DNA from: JAAZKA01 sp034926225
Lineage (GTDB): Bacteria > Bacillota > Clostridia > Oscillospirales > QAMX01
Direction: 5' to 3'
NCBI GenBank assembly: GCA_034926225.1
Contig: JAYFRF010000009.1
Coordinates: 1-64,000 of the forward strand
Length of the DNA: 64,000 bases
Part shown: positions 42,719 to 51,405 of the stretch, piece by piece
How positions within the stretch are numbered: position 1 is the stretch's first letter
Layout: every line of letters begins with the position of its first letter
Position numbers and translations under genes: made by a program
Notes under the pieces: generated by a model
Database searches by the model: none
What the model was told of the DNA's origin: nothing
Seen by the model: only the letters and a program-made list of their open reading frames with translations

Positions 42719-42908
42719 TCAAATTTTGCGCTCGGGAGGTGTTGAGCATATGGGCCGAGGTTAAAGTATCAATCTATTTTTAATGGACGGAACCGCCACG
42801 GGACGAATAAAACGTACCCTTGCTAACTGGACGAGTGTGGCATATAACAAATAGTGTTGTCTCGCTCACACCTACCAAAAGTTGTCCGGAAGCAATTATT
42901 AAGCGTAG
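42719..42908. other. Spacer with no gene
   Basis: I see no gene or clear signal between hsdR and the DUF4357-like remnant, apart from short inverted repeats. Confidence 0.5.
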
Positions 42909-43079
42909 AAAAGCCTGTCAGGAAAAATCGATGTCGAGGGCGTGTTAACTGAAAACACTTTGTTTGGAAGTCCCTCCACAGCGGCGGCCTTTGTTACTTT
43001 TGGCGGTGCTAATGGAAATATTATATGGGAAACCGCTGAAGGACACACTTTAAAAGACGTCGAGCGGTCTGAAAGCTAG
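42909..43079 (+). pseudogene. Remnant of a DUF4357-type C-terminal domain
   Basis: An open stretch of 56 codons without a start reads LSGKIDVEGVLTENTLFGSP then STAAAFVTFGGANGNIIWET then AEGHTLKDVERSES and a stop. The order matches the DUF4357 domain found at the end of restriction-associated and GIY-YIG proteins. It is the 3' end of a lost gene, so the island has been trimmed near the attachment site. Confidence 0.65.
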
Positions 43080-43244
43080 CTAGTAAATGCCGCTAAAGAT
43101 AGTGCAGGCATGCGATAGCCAGGGCGTTTTGAACCCTTTTATTTTTCCTTGAACTTCGTTATTTTTCGTAGAACTATTTTATTTTTCCTAAAGGGGTATT
43201 CAAATTGTGCCTTGAGCCGAGAGTACTTCCGAAGCCCCAAGACG

Positions 43245-43313
43245 CAAAAAAAGCCTGCAATACAAAGAATTTTGCATACCCGTATGGGGCAAATCCCTTG
43301 TATTGCAGGCTTT
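43245..43313 (-). terminator. Strong hairpin between prophage and tRNA
   Basis: AAAGCCTGCAATACAAAG (43250-43267) pairs with CTTGTATTGCAGGCTTT (43297-43313) apart from one bulge. On the minus strand the stem is followed by TTTTTTT. It could stop transcription from either side. Confidence 0.7.
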
Positions 43314-43322
43314 CTTGATATG

Positions 43323-43368
43323 AATAATAAAAGAATTGACCGTAGCATTGTATCAATGCTACGGTCAA
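43323..43368 (-). terminator. Terminator of the tRNA-Leu gene
   Basis: A perfect 15-pair stem, 43336-43350 with 43354-43368, and a three-base loop, then TTCTTTTATTATT on the minus strand, directly behind the tRNA 3' end. Confidence 0.8.
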
Positions 43369-43372
43369 TGTT

Positions 43373-43459
43373 TGGTGCCGGTGGCGGGGGTCGAACCCGC
43401 ACGGTGTCGCCACCGCGGGATTTTGAGTCCCGTACGTCTGCCAATTCCATCACACCGGC
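43373..43459 (-). tRNA. tRNA-Leu (CAA)
   Basis: An 87-base class II tRNA. The acceptor stem is GCCGGTG/CACCGGC followed by A and an encoded CCA. The anticodon loop CTCAAAA gives anticodon CAA, which reads UUG. There is a variable arm and a T-loop (GGTTCGACCC). The 3' end points to the prophage side, as expected if the element integrated at the tRNA 3' end. Confidence 0.96.
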
Positions 43460-43594
43460 TTAAAGCATACTTATTATAGCACGGCTTACCCGAAAAAGCA
43501 AGGGCTTTTTGTAAGAGGAAATGAGCATAAAAGATTATAATATTCACTGCATTAATACAGCATAAACATTAATGCAATCATTGCATAAATCCTA

Positions 43595-43623
43595 TTGCGT
43601 TTTTTATAGGTTTGTGCTATACT
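43595..43623 (+). promoter_or_regulatory. Promoter of the aminotransferase gene
   Basis: TTGCGT at 43595-43600 and TATACT at 43618-43623, spaced by 17 bases, lie 52 bases before the ATG. Confidence 0.65.
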
Positions 43624-43675
43624 GGAAACAGATAAATTCGCATAGGGTTTAGTACTATGAAGGAGGATTATTCAT

Positions 43676-44989
43676 ATGGCGAAGAAGAAAGCTTCCGATT
43701 TCCGTTACAATACCGGCGAGACGAAGGTGCCGTGGGCTGCCGTCGGCGAAAACTACAACGCGGGCGACCTGATGAGCGTCGTCGAGTTCCTGATGCAGGG
43801 TTCGGGCGACGCGTATGATGCGGCACTGTCTGCTGTCCGCGAAAAGGTGAACGCCCTCGCCGCCATATCCGCCCCGCCGGCAAAACTGTCGCTCGATACC
43901 AAGGTCGCGCAGGCCGAGCAGGCCGTGGACGAATATCTCGGTACGGAGGCCAGCACATTCGTGCCGAGCTGCACCGCGGGCTTTGAAATCGCATTCCGTT
44001 ATTGCAACATTGGCCCGGGAGACGAGGTCATCGTTCCCGCGATCACCTTCATCGCGACGATGGCATACCCCCTCGCCGCCGGCGCCAAGGTCGTCTTCTG
44101 CGACGTCGATCCCCGCACGCTGAACATGAATCCCGCGGACCTCGAGCGCAAGATCACCTCCAAGACGAAGATGATCGTCCCAGTCGATATCGGCGGCTAC
44201 CCCTGTGACCTCGACGCGATTATGGCGATCGCCCGCAAGCATAACATCACCGTACTCGAGGACGGCGCGCATTCGTTCGGCGCCGAGTACAAGGGCCGCA
44301 AGATCGGCACCATCGCCGACTTCACCGGTTTCTCCCTCCACGAGGTCAAGAACATCACCTCCTACGGCGAAGGCGGCATCCTCTCCACGACGATCGACTC
44401 CTTCCGTCCGTATATCAAGCGCTGCCGCTTCTTCGGTACCACCTTTGAGCGCCAGATCAAGGATTGGCTCTACGATGTCGAGCTGATCCCCGGCAAGTAC
44501 GCCCCGTTCGTCGCCCTCAACGCCTCGACCACCGAAATCCAGGCCGTCGGTTTGATGAACCAGCTCGAGCGCGTCGATCAGATCATCGCCGAGCGCGCCG
44601 CGAACGCCGCATACCTGAATTCCCGCTTCGCCGAAAACGACGCCATCATCCCGCAGCTCCTCGGCGACGACGAAATTAAACCTTCCTTCCATCTCTATCA
44701 GCTCCAGATCGACCCGGCCAAAGCCGGCGGCGACATCCAGATGCTCAAAAAGAAGCTCGAAGCGCGCGGCGTCACCAACATCCCGCATTTTGGCCCGCTC
44801 TACCGCTTCGATATCATCCGTGCACTCGGCTACGATGTGGACGCAATCGCCGCGTCCTGCCCCAACACCGAGGAAGTTTTCTACCACCGCTTCACCCATC
44901 TCCCCGTCTACGATCTGACGCGCGAACAGCTCGAGTACATGGCCGACGCCATCCTGGACGCTGTCGCTGAAATGCAGGCCGGGAAATAA
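43676..44989 (+). CDS. DegT/DnrJ/EryC1/StrS-family aminotransferase
   Basis: A protein of 437 residues. The PLP-enzyme signatures are FVPSCTAGFEIAFRYCNIGPGDEVIVPAIT (in parts), VLEDGAHSFGAEYKG with the Asp that contacts the cofactor, and GFSLHEVKNITSYGEGG with the Schiff-base Lys. These enzymes transfer an amino group to a keto-sugar, or act in related chemistry. The N-terminal 95 residues, with a Lys-rich start and NYNAGDLMSVVEFLMQGSGD, are longer than in most sugar aminotransferases. GAAGGAGG precedes the ATG. It stands alone, so the substrate is open. Confidence 0.9.
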   Translation: MAKKKASDFRYNTGETKVPWAAVGENYNAGDLMSVVEFLMQGSGDAYDAALSAVREKVNALAAISAPPAKLSLDTKVAQAEQAVDEYLGTEASTFVPSCTAGFEIAFRYCNIGPGDEVIVPAITFIATMAYPLAAGAKVVFCDVDPRTLNMNPADLERKITSKTKMIVPVDIGGYPCDLDAIMAIARKHNITVLEDGAHSFGAEYKGRKIGTIADFTGFSLHEVKNITSYGEGGILSTTIDSFRPYIKRCRFFGTTFERQIKDWLYDVELIPGKYAPFVALNASTTEIQAVGLMNQLERVDQIIAERAANAAYLNSRFAENDAIIPQLLGDDEIKPSFHLYQLQIDPAKAGGDIQMLKKKLEARGVTNIPHFGPLYRFDIIRALGYDVDAIAASCPNTEEVFYHRFTHLPVYDLTREQLEYMADAILDAVAEMQAGK

Positions 44990-45004
44990 TCTGGCGATAG
45001 CCTT

Positions 45005-45118
45005 CCTTCCCTCTGCTTTCGGTGAAAGCAGAGGGAAGGCTTGTCGGAGGGGGACTTCTCGTCCCCCTCCGACACCACCTCCGCGCCAGTATTCTTTCTG
45101 CGGCAGAAAGAATACTGG
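45005..45118. repeat. Cluster of three near-perfect palindromes
   Basis: Stems at 45005-45039 (16 pairs, loop GGT region), 45043-45073 (13 pairs, loop TTCTC) and 45086-45118 (about 15 pairs). They follow the aminotransferase gene end to end. Related modules occur in the 55.2-55.7 kb cluster. Confidence 0.8.
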
Positions 45119-45146
45119 ACAAGAAAGCACCTTTTTGAGGACGGGG

Positions 45147-45168
45147 AAAACGCCTGAGGGCGTTTTTT
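45147..45168 (+). terminator. Intrinsic terminator
   Basis: AAACGCC pairs with GGCGTTT around TGAG, followed by a T-run. Confidence 0.75.
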
Positions 45169-45176
45169 ATACGAGA

Positions 45177-45232
45177 GAGCAGCTATTACCGCGTACCGGT
45201 TTTTGACGGCGCGGTGACAGCTGCTCTTTTTT
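45177..45232 (+). terminator. Second intrinsic terminator
   Basis: GAGCAGCT (45177-45184) pairs with AGCTGCTC (45219-45226), with an inner ACCGCG/CGCGGT stem, then TTTTTT. Confidence 0.75.
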
Positions 45233-45234
45233 GC

Positions 45235-45263
45235 TTTACAAAGCGGGGGCTATGACGTATAAT
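45235..45263 (+). promoter_or_regulatory. Promoter of the amidotransferase gene
   Basis: TTTACA at 45235-45240 and TATAAT at 45258-45263, 17 bases apart. Confidence 0.65.
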
Positions 45264-45304
45264 AAAGAATAAGATTATTTGCCCGATGGGAGTGTATGGT
45301 TTGT

Positions 45305-46054
45305 ATGAAGCCTTTGATTCTGATAACGCCTACCTATACGTATACGGATAAGCTGCCTCTGAATGATTTTACCTTCCGTGTAAACTCCACTTATGTCGCG
45401 GCGTTCAGCGCCGCCGGGGCAGTGCCTGTTGTCGCTGTTGAGACGGACTATGAAGCTCTCGTCGAGCATGCCGACGGCGTCCTTTTCGCGGGCGGCGTCG
45501 ACGTCGATCCCGTCTATTTCGGCGAGGCCGCCGCGAACGATACCGTCGAGATCTGCCGGGCCAGAGATGAGCTCGAGCTTGCCCTCTTTGAGAAGGCCGC
45601 CGCGAAAGGCTTGCCCATCCTCGGCATCTGCCGCGGCATCCAGCTCATCAACGTCGCGCTCGGTGGCAGTCTGTGGCAGGATATTCCCTCTCAATGCGCG
45701 GGTTCCCTCGTCCACAGCGGCGGCGCGCGCCACGAGGTGCGCTGTGAGGATAATTCCGTCGTCAGCCGCTTGTTTGGGGAGAGTGTTCTCACAAACTCCT
45801 ACCACCATCAGTCCGTGAAAACCCCCGGACGCGGCCTGCGCGTAACAGCGTATGCCTCCGACGGTATCGTCGAGGCCGTTGAGCATGAGAGCCTGCCCAT
45901 CCTCGGACTGCAGTGGCATCCCGAGCGGCAGACAGGTGATTTCAAGCCGGACGGCGTGGACGATATGACCGAGGTCTTCCGCATGTTCGTCCGCTGTTGT
46001 GCAGAGCGTAACAGCAGTTACGCGCGTGACAGCAGTTGCGCCAAGCGGAGCTGA
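45305..46054 (+). CDS. Class I glutamine amidotransferase-like hydrolase (peptidase C26)
   Basis: A protein of 249 residues. The nucleophile elbow is LPILGICRGIQLINVALGGS with the catalytic Cys, and the catalytic His and Glu are in GLQWHPERQ. AGGVDVDPVYFGE is typical of the gamma-glutamyl-gamma-aminobutyrate hydrolase type (PuuD-like). It likely cleaves gamma-glutamyl amides; the exact substrate is unknown. The ATG at 45305 was chosen; the ATG three codons upstream at 45296 is equally possible. The Smr-domain gene follows after three bases. Confidence 0.88.
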   Translation: MKPLILITPTYTYTDKLPLNDFTFRVNSTYVAAFSAAGAVPVVAVETDYEALVEHADGVLFAGGVDVDPVYFGEAAANDTVEICRARDELELALFEKAAAKGLPILGICRGIQLINVALGGSLWQDIPSQCAGSLVHSGGARHEVRCEDNSVVSRLFGESVLTNSYHHQSVKTPGRGLRVTAYASDGIVEAVEHESLPILGLQWHPERQTGDFKPDGVDDMTEVFRMFVRCCAERNSSYARDSSCAKRS

Positions 46055-46057
46055 CGA

Positions 46058-46402
46058 ATGGCGGGATACAAGACGGTCAACCTCGAGCTGGGCATGCCGA
46101 CCGCCGACCGCGCCATCCGCCGGTTGACGTATGAGCTGGCCGCGGCGAAGAGCATGGGCTATACCGCCGTCAAGCTCATTCACGGCTATGGCTCCTCCGG
46201 CAAAGGCGGCGTGCTGCGCGTCGAGGTGCGGGAGTATCTTTTAAGAAAGCATCGGCGCGGCGAGATTCAGGCGTTCATCGAAGGTGAGCGGCTTTCCATC
46301 TTCGACGAGGATACCCGCATCGCGATGGGGCTGTGCCCCGAAATCCGTATGGATCGGGACCTCGAGCGGCACAATAACGGCATCACGGTTGTAATCCTGT
46401 AA
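46058..46402 (+). CDS. Smr-domain protein
   Basis: A protein of 114 residues. The Smr motif is VKLIHGYGSSGKGGVLRVEV, with H-G-x-G-x-x-G, after NLELGMPTADRAIRRLTYEL. Smr domains bind or nick nucleic acid. The single-domain size suggests a small nuclease-like protein. It is probably cotranscribed with the amidotransferase. Its end overlaps the end of the convergent helicase gene by 20 bases. Confidence 0.85.
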   Translation: MAGYKTVNLELGMPTADRAIRRLTYELAAAKSMGYTAVKLIHGYGSSGKGGVLRVEVREYLLRKHRRGEIQAFIEGERLSIFDEDTRIAMGLCPEIRMDRDLERHNNGITVVIL

Positions 46403-48566
46403 ACAGCGGCGACGGTTTCCCTGAGTACAGGATCCGCAGCGTATGCAGCGCGCGCGTACATGCGACGTACAGCGCCCGCACAGCGTCCTGCGTATCCGGA
46501 TAGCTTGCCGCGTCCGCGTCGGCCAGGATCACGCGGTCAAATTCCAGACCCTTCACGCTTTTGACATCGAACACGCTCGCCCCGCCCGCGTACGTCCCGT
46601 CAAGCGAGGCGTCCTCCGTGAACAGATGCACGCCCTCGCGCGCCGGCAGCGCGGCATACAGCGCCCTCGCGCTCTCCGCCGTCGCGCAGACGACGGCGAG
46701 CGACCCTTCCGCGCCCTTCCATGCCGTAAGCTCCTCCGATATGGCGGCTGTCACCGCCCCGTCATCGTCCAGCGCCGAAAAGATCACCGGTTCTCCGTGA
46801 CGCACCACCGGCGTGATGTCGTAGGCGCGTGCGCGGCTGTGCGACAGCACCGCGTTCGCAACGGCCGCAATTTCGATCGTGTTGCGGTAGCTCTTTGATA
46901 AGACCCGGAACGCGTGGCTGCGTCCGGCAAAGCTTGCTTCGAGCACCGCGTCCCAGTCCGAAACCCCTGACTCGCCCGAGAGGTTCTGCGAGACGTCGCC
47001 GAGGATTGTAAACGTCGTGTGCGGCTGGGGGAAGATGCGTGCAAACATTGCGTACAGCGACGGGCCGAAGTCCTGCGCCTCGTCGATCACGAGATGCCGG
47101 AATTCGTCGGCACGGGTGGGTCGGTCGAGCCGCGCAGCCGCGTACAGGAGCGCGCACAGGTCATAGACGCCGTACTGCCCTGCCCGGACGCGTTTTAAGA
47201 CGGCTTTCGCACGCGGATCGCCGCTTTTCGCGCTTTGCGTTAAAAACTGCGTGTAAAGCTTCTCGGGAGGCATCGCGCGCACCTTCCGCGCAAACCGGTT
47301 GCGCAGCTCGGACGACTGCTTCTTCGCTACGGCGATCAGCGCGTTGCGGTAGTCGATGATGTCCCCGACGTTTGAGTACCCCGTGGCCTCTCCCGCGCGA
47401 AAACGCGCGACGTCCCGGTCGGACTGTGCCTCCAGCCGTGCGATCGTACGCGGCAGCGCCGTCGAAAGCCGCAGCTCGAGGATGCTGTGCATCAGCTCCG
47501 CACGGTCGGCGCAAGGATGCGTCCGGCCGCCAATCACGCGCTCGGCTATCTCTTGCCGTGTCATGATCGGCTCGTCAAGGAGCATCAGGTCCTCCGAGAG
47601 GAACACGCTGTCCTCAAACGCACGGACATGTGCGTCGAACGCGTCGAAGAAGCCCTGCGAGCTTTGCCAGGCCGTTTCCGCCGCCGGCGGAGTGCTTTCC
47701 CGCTCCGGTTCCGGCAGACGCAGGATATAGCGCAGAAGCTCCGGCATGACCATCTGCCGCACGTTCTCCACACCGAGGTCGGGGAGCATCCCCGAGATGT
47801 ACGACAGGAACATCCGGTTTGAGCCAATCACGACGAAGCCCGAGGTCTTCATCTTGTCGGAAAAGTTGAAGATCAGATACGCAAGCCTGTGCAGCGCGAC
47901 CGTCGTCTTCCCCGACCCCGCGACGCCCTGCACCAGGACGTCCTTCCACGGGTCGACACGGATGATTTCGTTTTGATCCTTCTGAATCGTCGCGACGATG
48001 TCCTTTAAGACGGCGCTCGCGTTCTTCGACAGGTATTCCTGCAGCAGAGCGTCATTGGCGACCATATCCGCGTCGAAATACGCGCCGAGAACACCGTTTT
48101 TGATGTTATACGTCCGCTTGCAGGACAGCTCGCCCTGAATCGTCTCCTCGACGCTCCGGTACGACGCCCGTCCGGGCGTCGCGTCGTAATAGAGGTTTGC
48201 GACCGGCGTGCGCCAGTCGACGACGACGGTTTTGTGCGTGCGCTCATCGTACAGGCCGCCGCGTCCGATGTAGATACGGCTTATGTGACCTTCGTCGTCC
48301 GCGCGGAAGTCGACGCGCCCGAAATACGGGCTGTCCCCCGCGCGGGAGAGCGCGTGCAGCACCGATCCTTGACTTTTCTGCATATCCGTCGCCACAACGA
48401 GCGCCATCCGCAGTTCCTCGTTATCCGAGTTGTAGTGCTCCATCATGTCCGCGATCTGTTCGTCAAGCTCCGCCTTCGTCGCGGAGACCTCCGCGTTCTT
48501 CTTCGCGACAAATTCCAGCGTCTCCTTCAGGTTTTGCCGCTCAAAACGTTCCGACAAGGTATCCAT
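46383..48566 (-). CDS. HelD-like UvrD/Rep-family ATPase
   Basis: A protein of 727 residues. The N-terminal coiled coil (EKLxxVAKKN-like, about 5-80) is the long arm seen in HelD. Walker A is VQGVAGSGKTTVALHRLAYL; motif II is HLVIDEAQDFG; motif III contains ILGDVSQNLSG; the C-terminal motif VI is ALYVACTRAL. HelD frees stalled RNA polymerase in Gram-positive bacteria. The order of domains and the size fit HelD better than a replicative UvrD. It has its own promoter at 48603-48631. Confidence 0.88.
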   Translation of the reverse strand: MDTLSERFERQNLKETLEFVAKKNAEVSATKAELDEQIADMMEHYNSDNEELRMALVVATDMQKSQGSVLHALSRAGDSPYFGRVDFRADDEGHISRIYIGRGGLYDERTHKTVVVDWRTPVANLYYDATPGRASYRSVEETIQGELSCKRTYNIKNGVLGAYFDADMVANDALLQEYLSKNASAVLKDIVATIQKDQNEIIRVDPWKDVLVQGVAGSGKTTVALHRLAYLIFNFSDKMKTSGFVVIGSNRMFLSYISGMLPDLGVENVRQMVMPELLRYILRLPEPERESTPPAAETAWQSSQGFFDAFDAHVRAFEDSVFLSEDLMLLDEPIMTRQEIAERVIGGRTHPCADRAELMHSILELRLSTALPRTIARLEAQSDRDVARFRAGEATGYSNVGDIIDYRNALIAVAKKQSSELRNRFARKVRAMPPEKLYTQFLTQSAKSGDPRAKAVLKRVRAGQYGVYDLCALLYAAARLDRPTRADEFRHLVIDEAQDFGPSLYAMFARIFPQPHTTFTILGDVSQNLSGESGVSDWDAVLEASFAGRSHAFRVLSKSYRNTIEIAAVANAVLSHSRARAYDITPVVRHGEPVIFSALDDDGAVTAAISEELTAWKGAEGSLAVVCATAESARALYAALPAREGVHLFTEDASLDGTYAGGASVFDVKSVKGLEFDRVILADADAASYPDTQDAVRALYVACTRALHTLRILYSGKPSPLFTGLQP

Positions 48567-48602
48567 CGATTTCTTCCCTCCTTTTTTGACGTGAAGGCAT
48601 CC

Positions 48603-48631
48603 ATTTTACGCCTATTTTACGCACTTGTCAA
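48603..48631 (-). promoter_or_regulatory. Promoter of the HelD-like gene with palindrome on the -35
   Basis: On the minus strand TTGACA (48626-48631) and TAAAAT (48603-48608) are 17 bases apart. The -35 lies in a perfect 15-base palindrome (GCACTTG T CAAGTGC, 48621-48635), a possible operator. Confidence 0.62.
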
Positions 48632-48659
48632 GTGCTAATTCTCATAAAGGAGCAAAAAT

Positions 48660-51383
48660 ATGACTGTACTTGATCTCTCCGGCGCATGGTCGTGCGCGTA
48701 TACCGCGCCGGGAGAAGCCGCTATGCCAAAAGCCTTCCCCGGGACCATCCGTGTCCCCGGCTACTGGGACGACCAGAGCGCCGCTTTCGAGGACTTTTCC
48801 CCGGTGACGAACCCCGACTACATCCCTGTGGTATACCCCATGCCCGATACCCCCGATGCGTCGCTGCCGTATATCGTCGGCACCGTCTGGTATCAAAGGC
48901 GGTTTACCCTCGACGAGCCGACACCCTGCGCCGTCCTCGAGCTCGCGGGTGTATGCACCGGGGTGCGCGTCTGGGCAAACGGCGCGTATGTCGGACAGGC
49001 GTTTAGCTACTCCGTTCCGCATCGCTTTTCCCTCGATGGCTATCTGCAAAAAGGGGAGAATACCCTTCTCCTTGCCGTCGATAACGACCCGCACGGCCGC
49101 CTCGGCTGCGTGACGCGCGGCTTTAAGGGATTTTCCGGTGGGATTACCCGCGCCGTTACCCTCCGCGCCACCGGGAAATGCCGCATCGCGGACGCCGCCG
49201 CGTTCGCCCGCGACGAAAAGTTCTTCACCCTCGACGTGCTCTTTGACGGCGACACCTCGAACGCCGAAATCTCCTATAAGATTTGCGACGGTCTGCACGT
49301 CCTCAAGGAGGGCAATTTCCCGCTCGACGGCGCGTCGCTGCGCCGTGATATACTCTCGCTCGGGCTTGCGCGCTGGAGCGAAACCGACCCACGAGTCTAC
49401 GAATGTAAGATTACCCTAAGGAACCGTGACGGCGTATGCGACAGACTGACTGTCCCCCTCGGCCTGCGGAGCTTTCGCCGCGATAAAACCCGCTTGACAC
49501 TCGACGGCGTTCCCGTCTTCCTGCGCGGCGCGACCGAGCACGCCTACTATCCTGAAACCTGCACCCCGCCCGCCGATGTCGAGACCTATCTTGAAAAGCT
49601 CGGCATCCTTAAAGGTTACGGCTTTAATTTCCTGCGCTTCCATACCTCCGTTCCGAACGAGGAATACATGACCGCCGCCGACGCTTTGGGCTTCTTTATT
49701 CAAGTCGAAGCCCCGGTCAACTGCGACTTATCCGAGTGGGAGGACATCCTCCGCTTTACGCGCCGCCACCCCAGCGTCGCCGTCCTCTGCGGCGGCAACG
49801 AGGAGCTGCTCGACGAGGACAAGATCGCCGCCCTCGCCCGCGAGGCGCGTCTTGCGCACACCCTCGCCCCCGCGACACTCTGTAACCCGCAGGAAGCCCT
49901 GCGCGGGATCGAATACGGCTGGAGCGACGCCGACATGGGAGACTGCGTCGATGAGCCGAGCGCGCATAACCCGAAGCGTCTCGCCGCGCTGAAAACCTTC
50001 TCCGACGTTTTCGGCCAGTTTACGTGGGGCTTTTTGAGCTACGGCTCCACCGACGGCGAAAACCACGAGCTGGACCGCCGCCTTGCCGTCTACGAGCGAC
50101 CCTGCCTCGCTCACGAAATGGGCATCTATGGCGGCTATTTCGACTTTTCTCTTGAAAAACGTTACGAGGGGACGCGCATCGGCACCGATATGTACGCCAA
50201 AGCCCGCGAATACCTCGAGCGCGAGGGCCTGTTCGACCGCTGGGAACAGTTTTACCGCAATTCGAGCGCGCTGATGGCGTCCGTCCGCAAGCAGAACGTC
50301 GAGACCGCCCGCAAATGCCGTCTACTTGCCGGGTTTGACTACCTCGGCGCGATCGACTACCACTGGCACCGTACGGGCTACCCTTGCGGTATCCTGAGCG
50401 AGTTCTACGAGGAAAAGCCTTATTCCCCCAGGGCTGAGGTACTCTCGTGGAACAGCCCCACCGTTCTGCTATGGGATCACTGCAACCGCTTTACCTACTA
50501 TAGCGGCGACCAAATGGAATGCACCCTGCTCGTCTCACGCTTTGACTTAAGTGACCTCCCCTCCGGTACGGTGACATGGATGCTCACAGATGCGCACGGC
50601 GCGTCCGAGGGCTGTGGCATTACCGAAACGGCCGAAGTCCCGAACGGCAGCGTCGCCGAGGTATGCGCCTTTCGCGTCCGGCTGCCGGCAAAGGAGGGCA
50701 AATACACCTTATCCACCGTTCTCACGTCGGAGGAGTCTCCCATCCGCAACCGCTGGACGCTCTGGTGCTTCGACCGCGCCGAAAAGACAGTTCCCGCAAA
50801 CGTCCGCGTGACCGATACGCTGACCGACGCCGATGTAGCGGCCCTTGAACGCGGCGCGCGCATCCTCCTGACCTCCGCGCATCCTCTGCCGTCCGAGGAG
50901 ACTGCCTTCCAGCCCATGTGCGCCGGCCGTCCCCATGGCGTCGCGGCATCGGTCATCCATCCCCATCCCGCCCTCGATGCCTTTCCCCACGACGGATGGT
51001 GTGACTGGCAGTTTAAGACCCTGCTCGACGGCGGCACCGCCGTCCGCTACGGCGCGCCGAGCGCGCCGGCGATGGACGCCGCCTTCGCCCCCATCGTCGA
51101 GCTGGTCACGGGCTTTAAGAACATCGACCGCCTTGCCGCCGTCGCCGAATTTGGAGTAGGGGAGGGCAGGCTCCTTATTTGCGGGCTAGTCCTCGGCGAC
51201 GCGCCAGAGCAGGTCGCCCTTCGCGCAAGGCTCATGACTTACCTCGCGGGTACGCTCGTCCCCGCGCCGTCGATCGCGCCGGATACCCTCCGCGCCCGGA
51301 TCGCCGAGCGCGAACAGGCAACCTCCCATATCGCTACCGATCGCGGGTACGATGCAAACGCGCAGGTGAAGATCACATTCTGA
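48660..51383 (+). CDS. Glycoside hydrolase family 2 type enzyme
   Basis: A protein of 907 residues. Domain order fits GH2: a jelly-roll sugar-binding domain (about 1-180, with GTVWYQRRFTL and VRVWANGAYVGQ), an Ig-like domain, and a TIM barrel (about 290-600) starting LTLDGVPVFLRGATEHAY. The acid/base Glu is probably in VAVLCGGNEELL. A second candidate Glu is in LAHEMGIYGGYFD. The C-terminal part has more beta domains. It likely removes beta-linked sugars; the exact specificity is not clear. There is no signal peptide. The next gene lies 22 bases downstream. Confidence 0.87.
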   Translation: MTVLDLSGAWSCAYTAPGEAAMPKAFPGTIRVPGYWDDQSAAFEDFSPVTNPDYIPVVYPMPDTPDASLPYIVGTVWYQRRFTLDEPTPCAVLELAGVCTGVRVWANGAYVGQAFSYSVPHRFSLDGYLQKGENTLLLAVDNDPHGRLGCVTRGFKGFSGGITRAVTLRATGKCRIADAAAFARDEKFFTLDVLFDGDTSNAEISYKICDGLHVLKEGNFPLDGASLRRDILSLGLARWSETDPRVYECKITLRNRDGVCDRLTVPLGLRSFRRDKTRLTLDGVPVFLRGATEHAYYPETCTPPADVETYLEKLGILKGYGFNFLRFHTSVPNEEYMTAADALGFFIQVEAPVNCDLSEWEDILRFTRRHPSVAVLCGGNEELLDEDKIAALAREARLAHTLAPATLCNPQEALRGIEYGWSDADMGDCVDEPSAHNPKRLAALKTFSDVFGQFTWGFLSYGSTDGENHELDRRLAVYERPCLAHEMGIYGGYFDFSLEKRYEGTRIGTDMYAKAREYLEREGLFDRWEQFYRNSSALMASVRKQNVETARKCRLLAGFDYLGAIDYHWHRTGYPCGILSEFYEEKPYSPRAEVLSWNSPTVLLWDHCNRFTYYSGDQMECTLLVSRFDLSDLPSGTVTWMLTDAHGASEGCGITETAEVPNGSVAEVCAFRVRLPAKEGKYTLSTVLTSEESPIRNRWTLWCFDRAEKTVPANVRVTDTLTDADVAALERGARILLTSAHPLPSEETAFQPMCAGRPHGVAASVIHPHPALDAFPHDGWCDWQFKTLLDGGTAVRYGAPSAPAMDAAFAPIVELVTGFKNIDRLAAVAEFGVGEGRLLICGLVLGDAPEQVALRARLMTYLAGTLVPAPSIAPDTLRARIAEREQATSHIATDRGYDANAQVKITF

Positions 51384-51405
51384 CTGAACAAAGGAGGATG
51401 CCCCC

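Noticed and set aside
43149..43463. A 104-codon frame in the terminator and tRNA region
   Set aside because: It is made of two hairpins and the tRNA complement.
43655..45130. A 491-codon minus-strand frame opposite the aminotransferase
   Set aside because: High-GC coding DNA keeps the opposite frame open; the product has no known motif.
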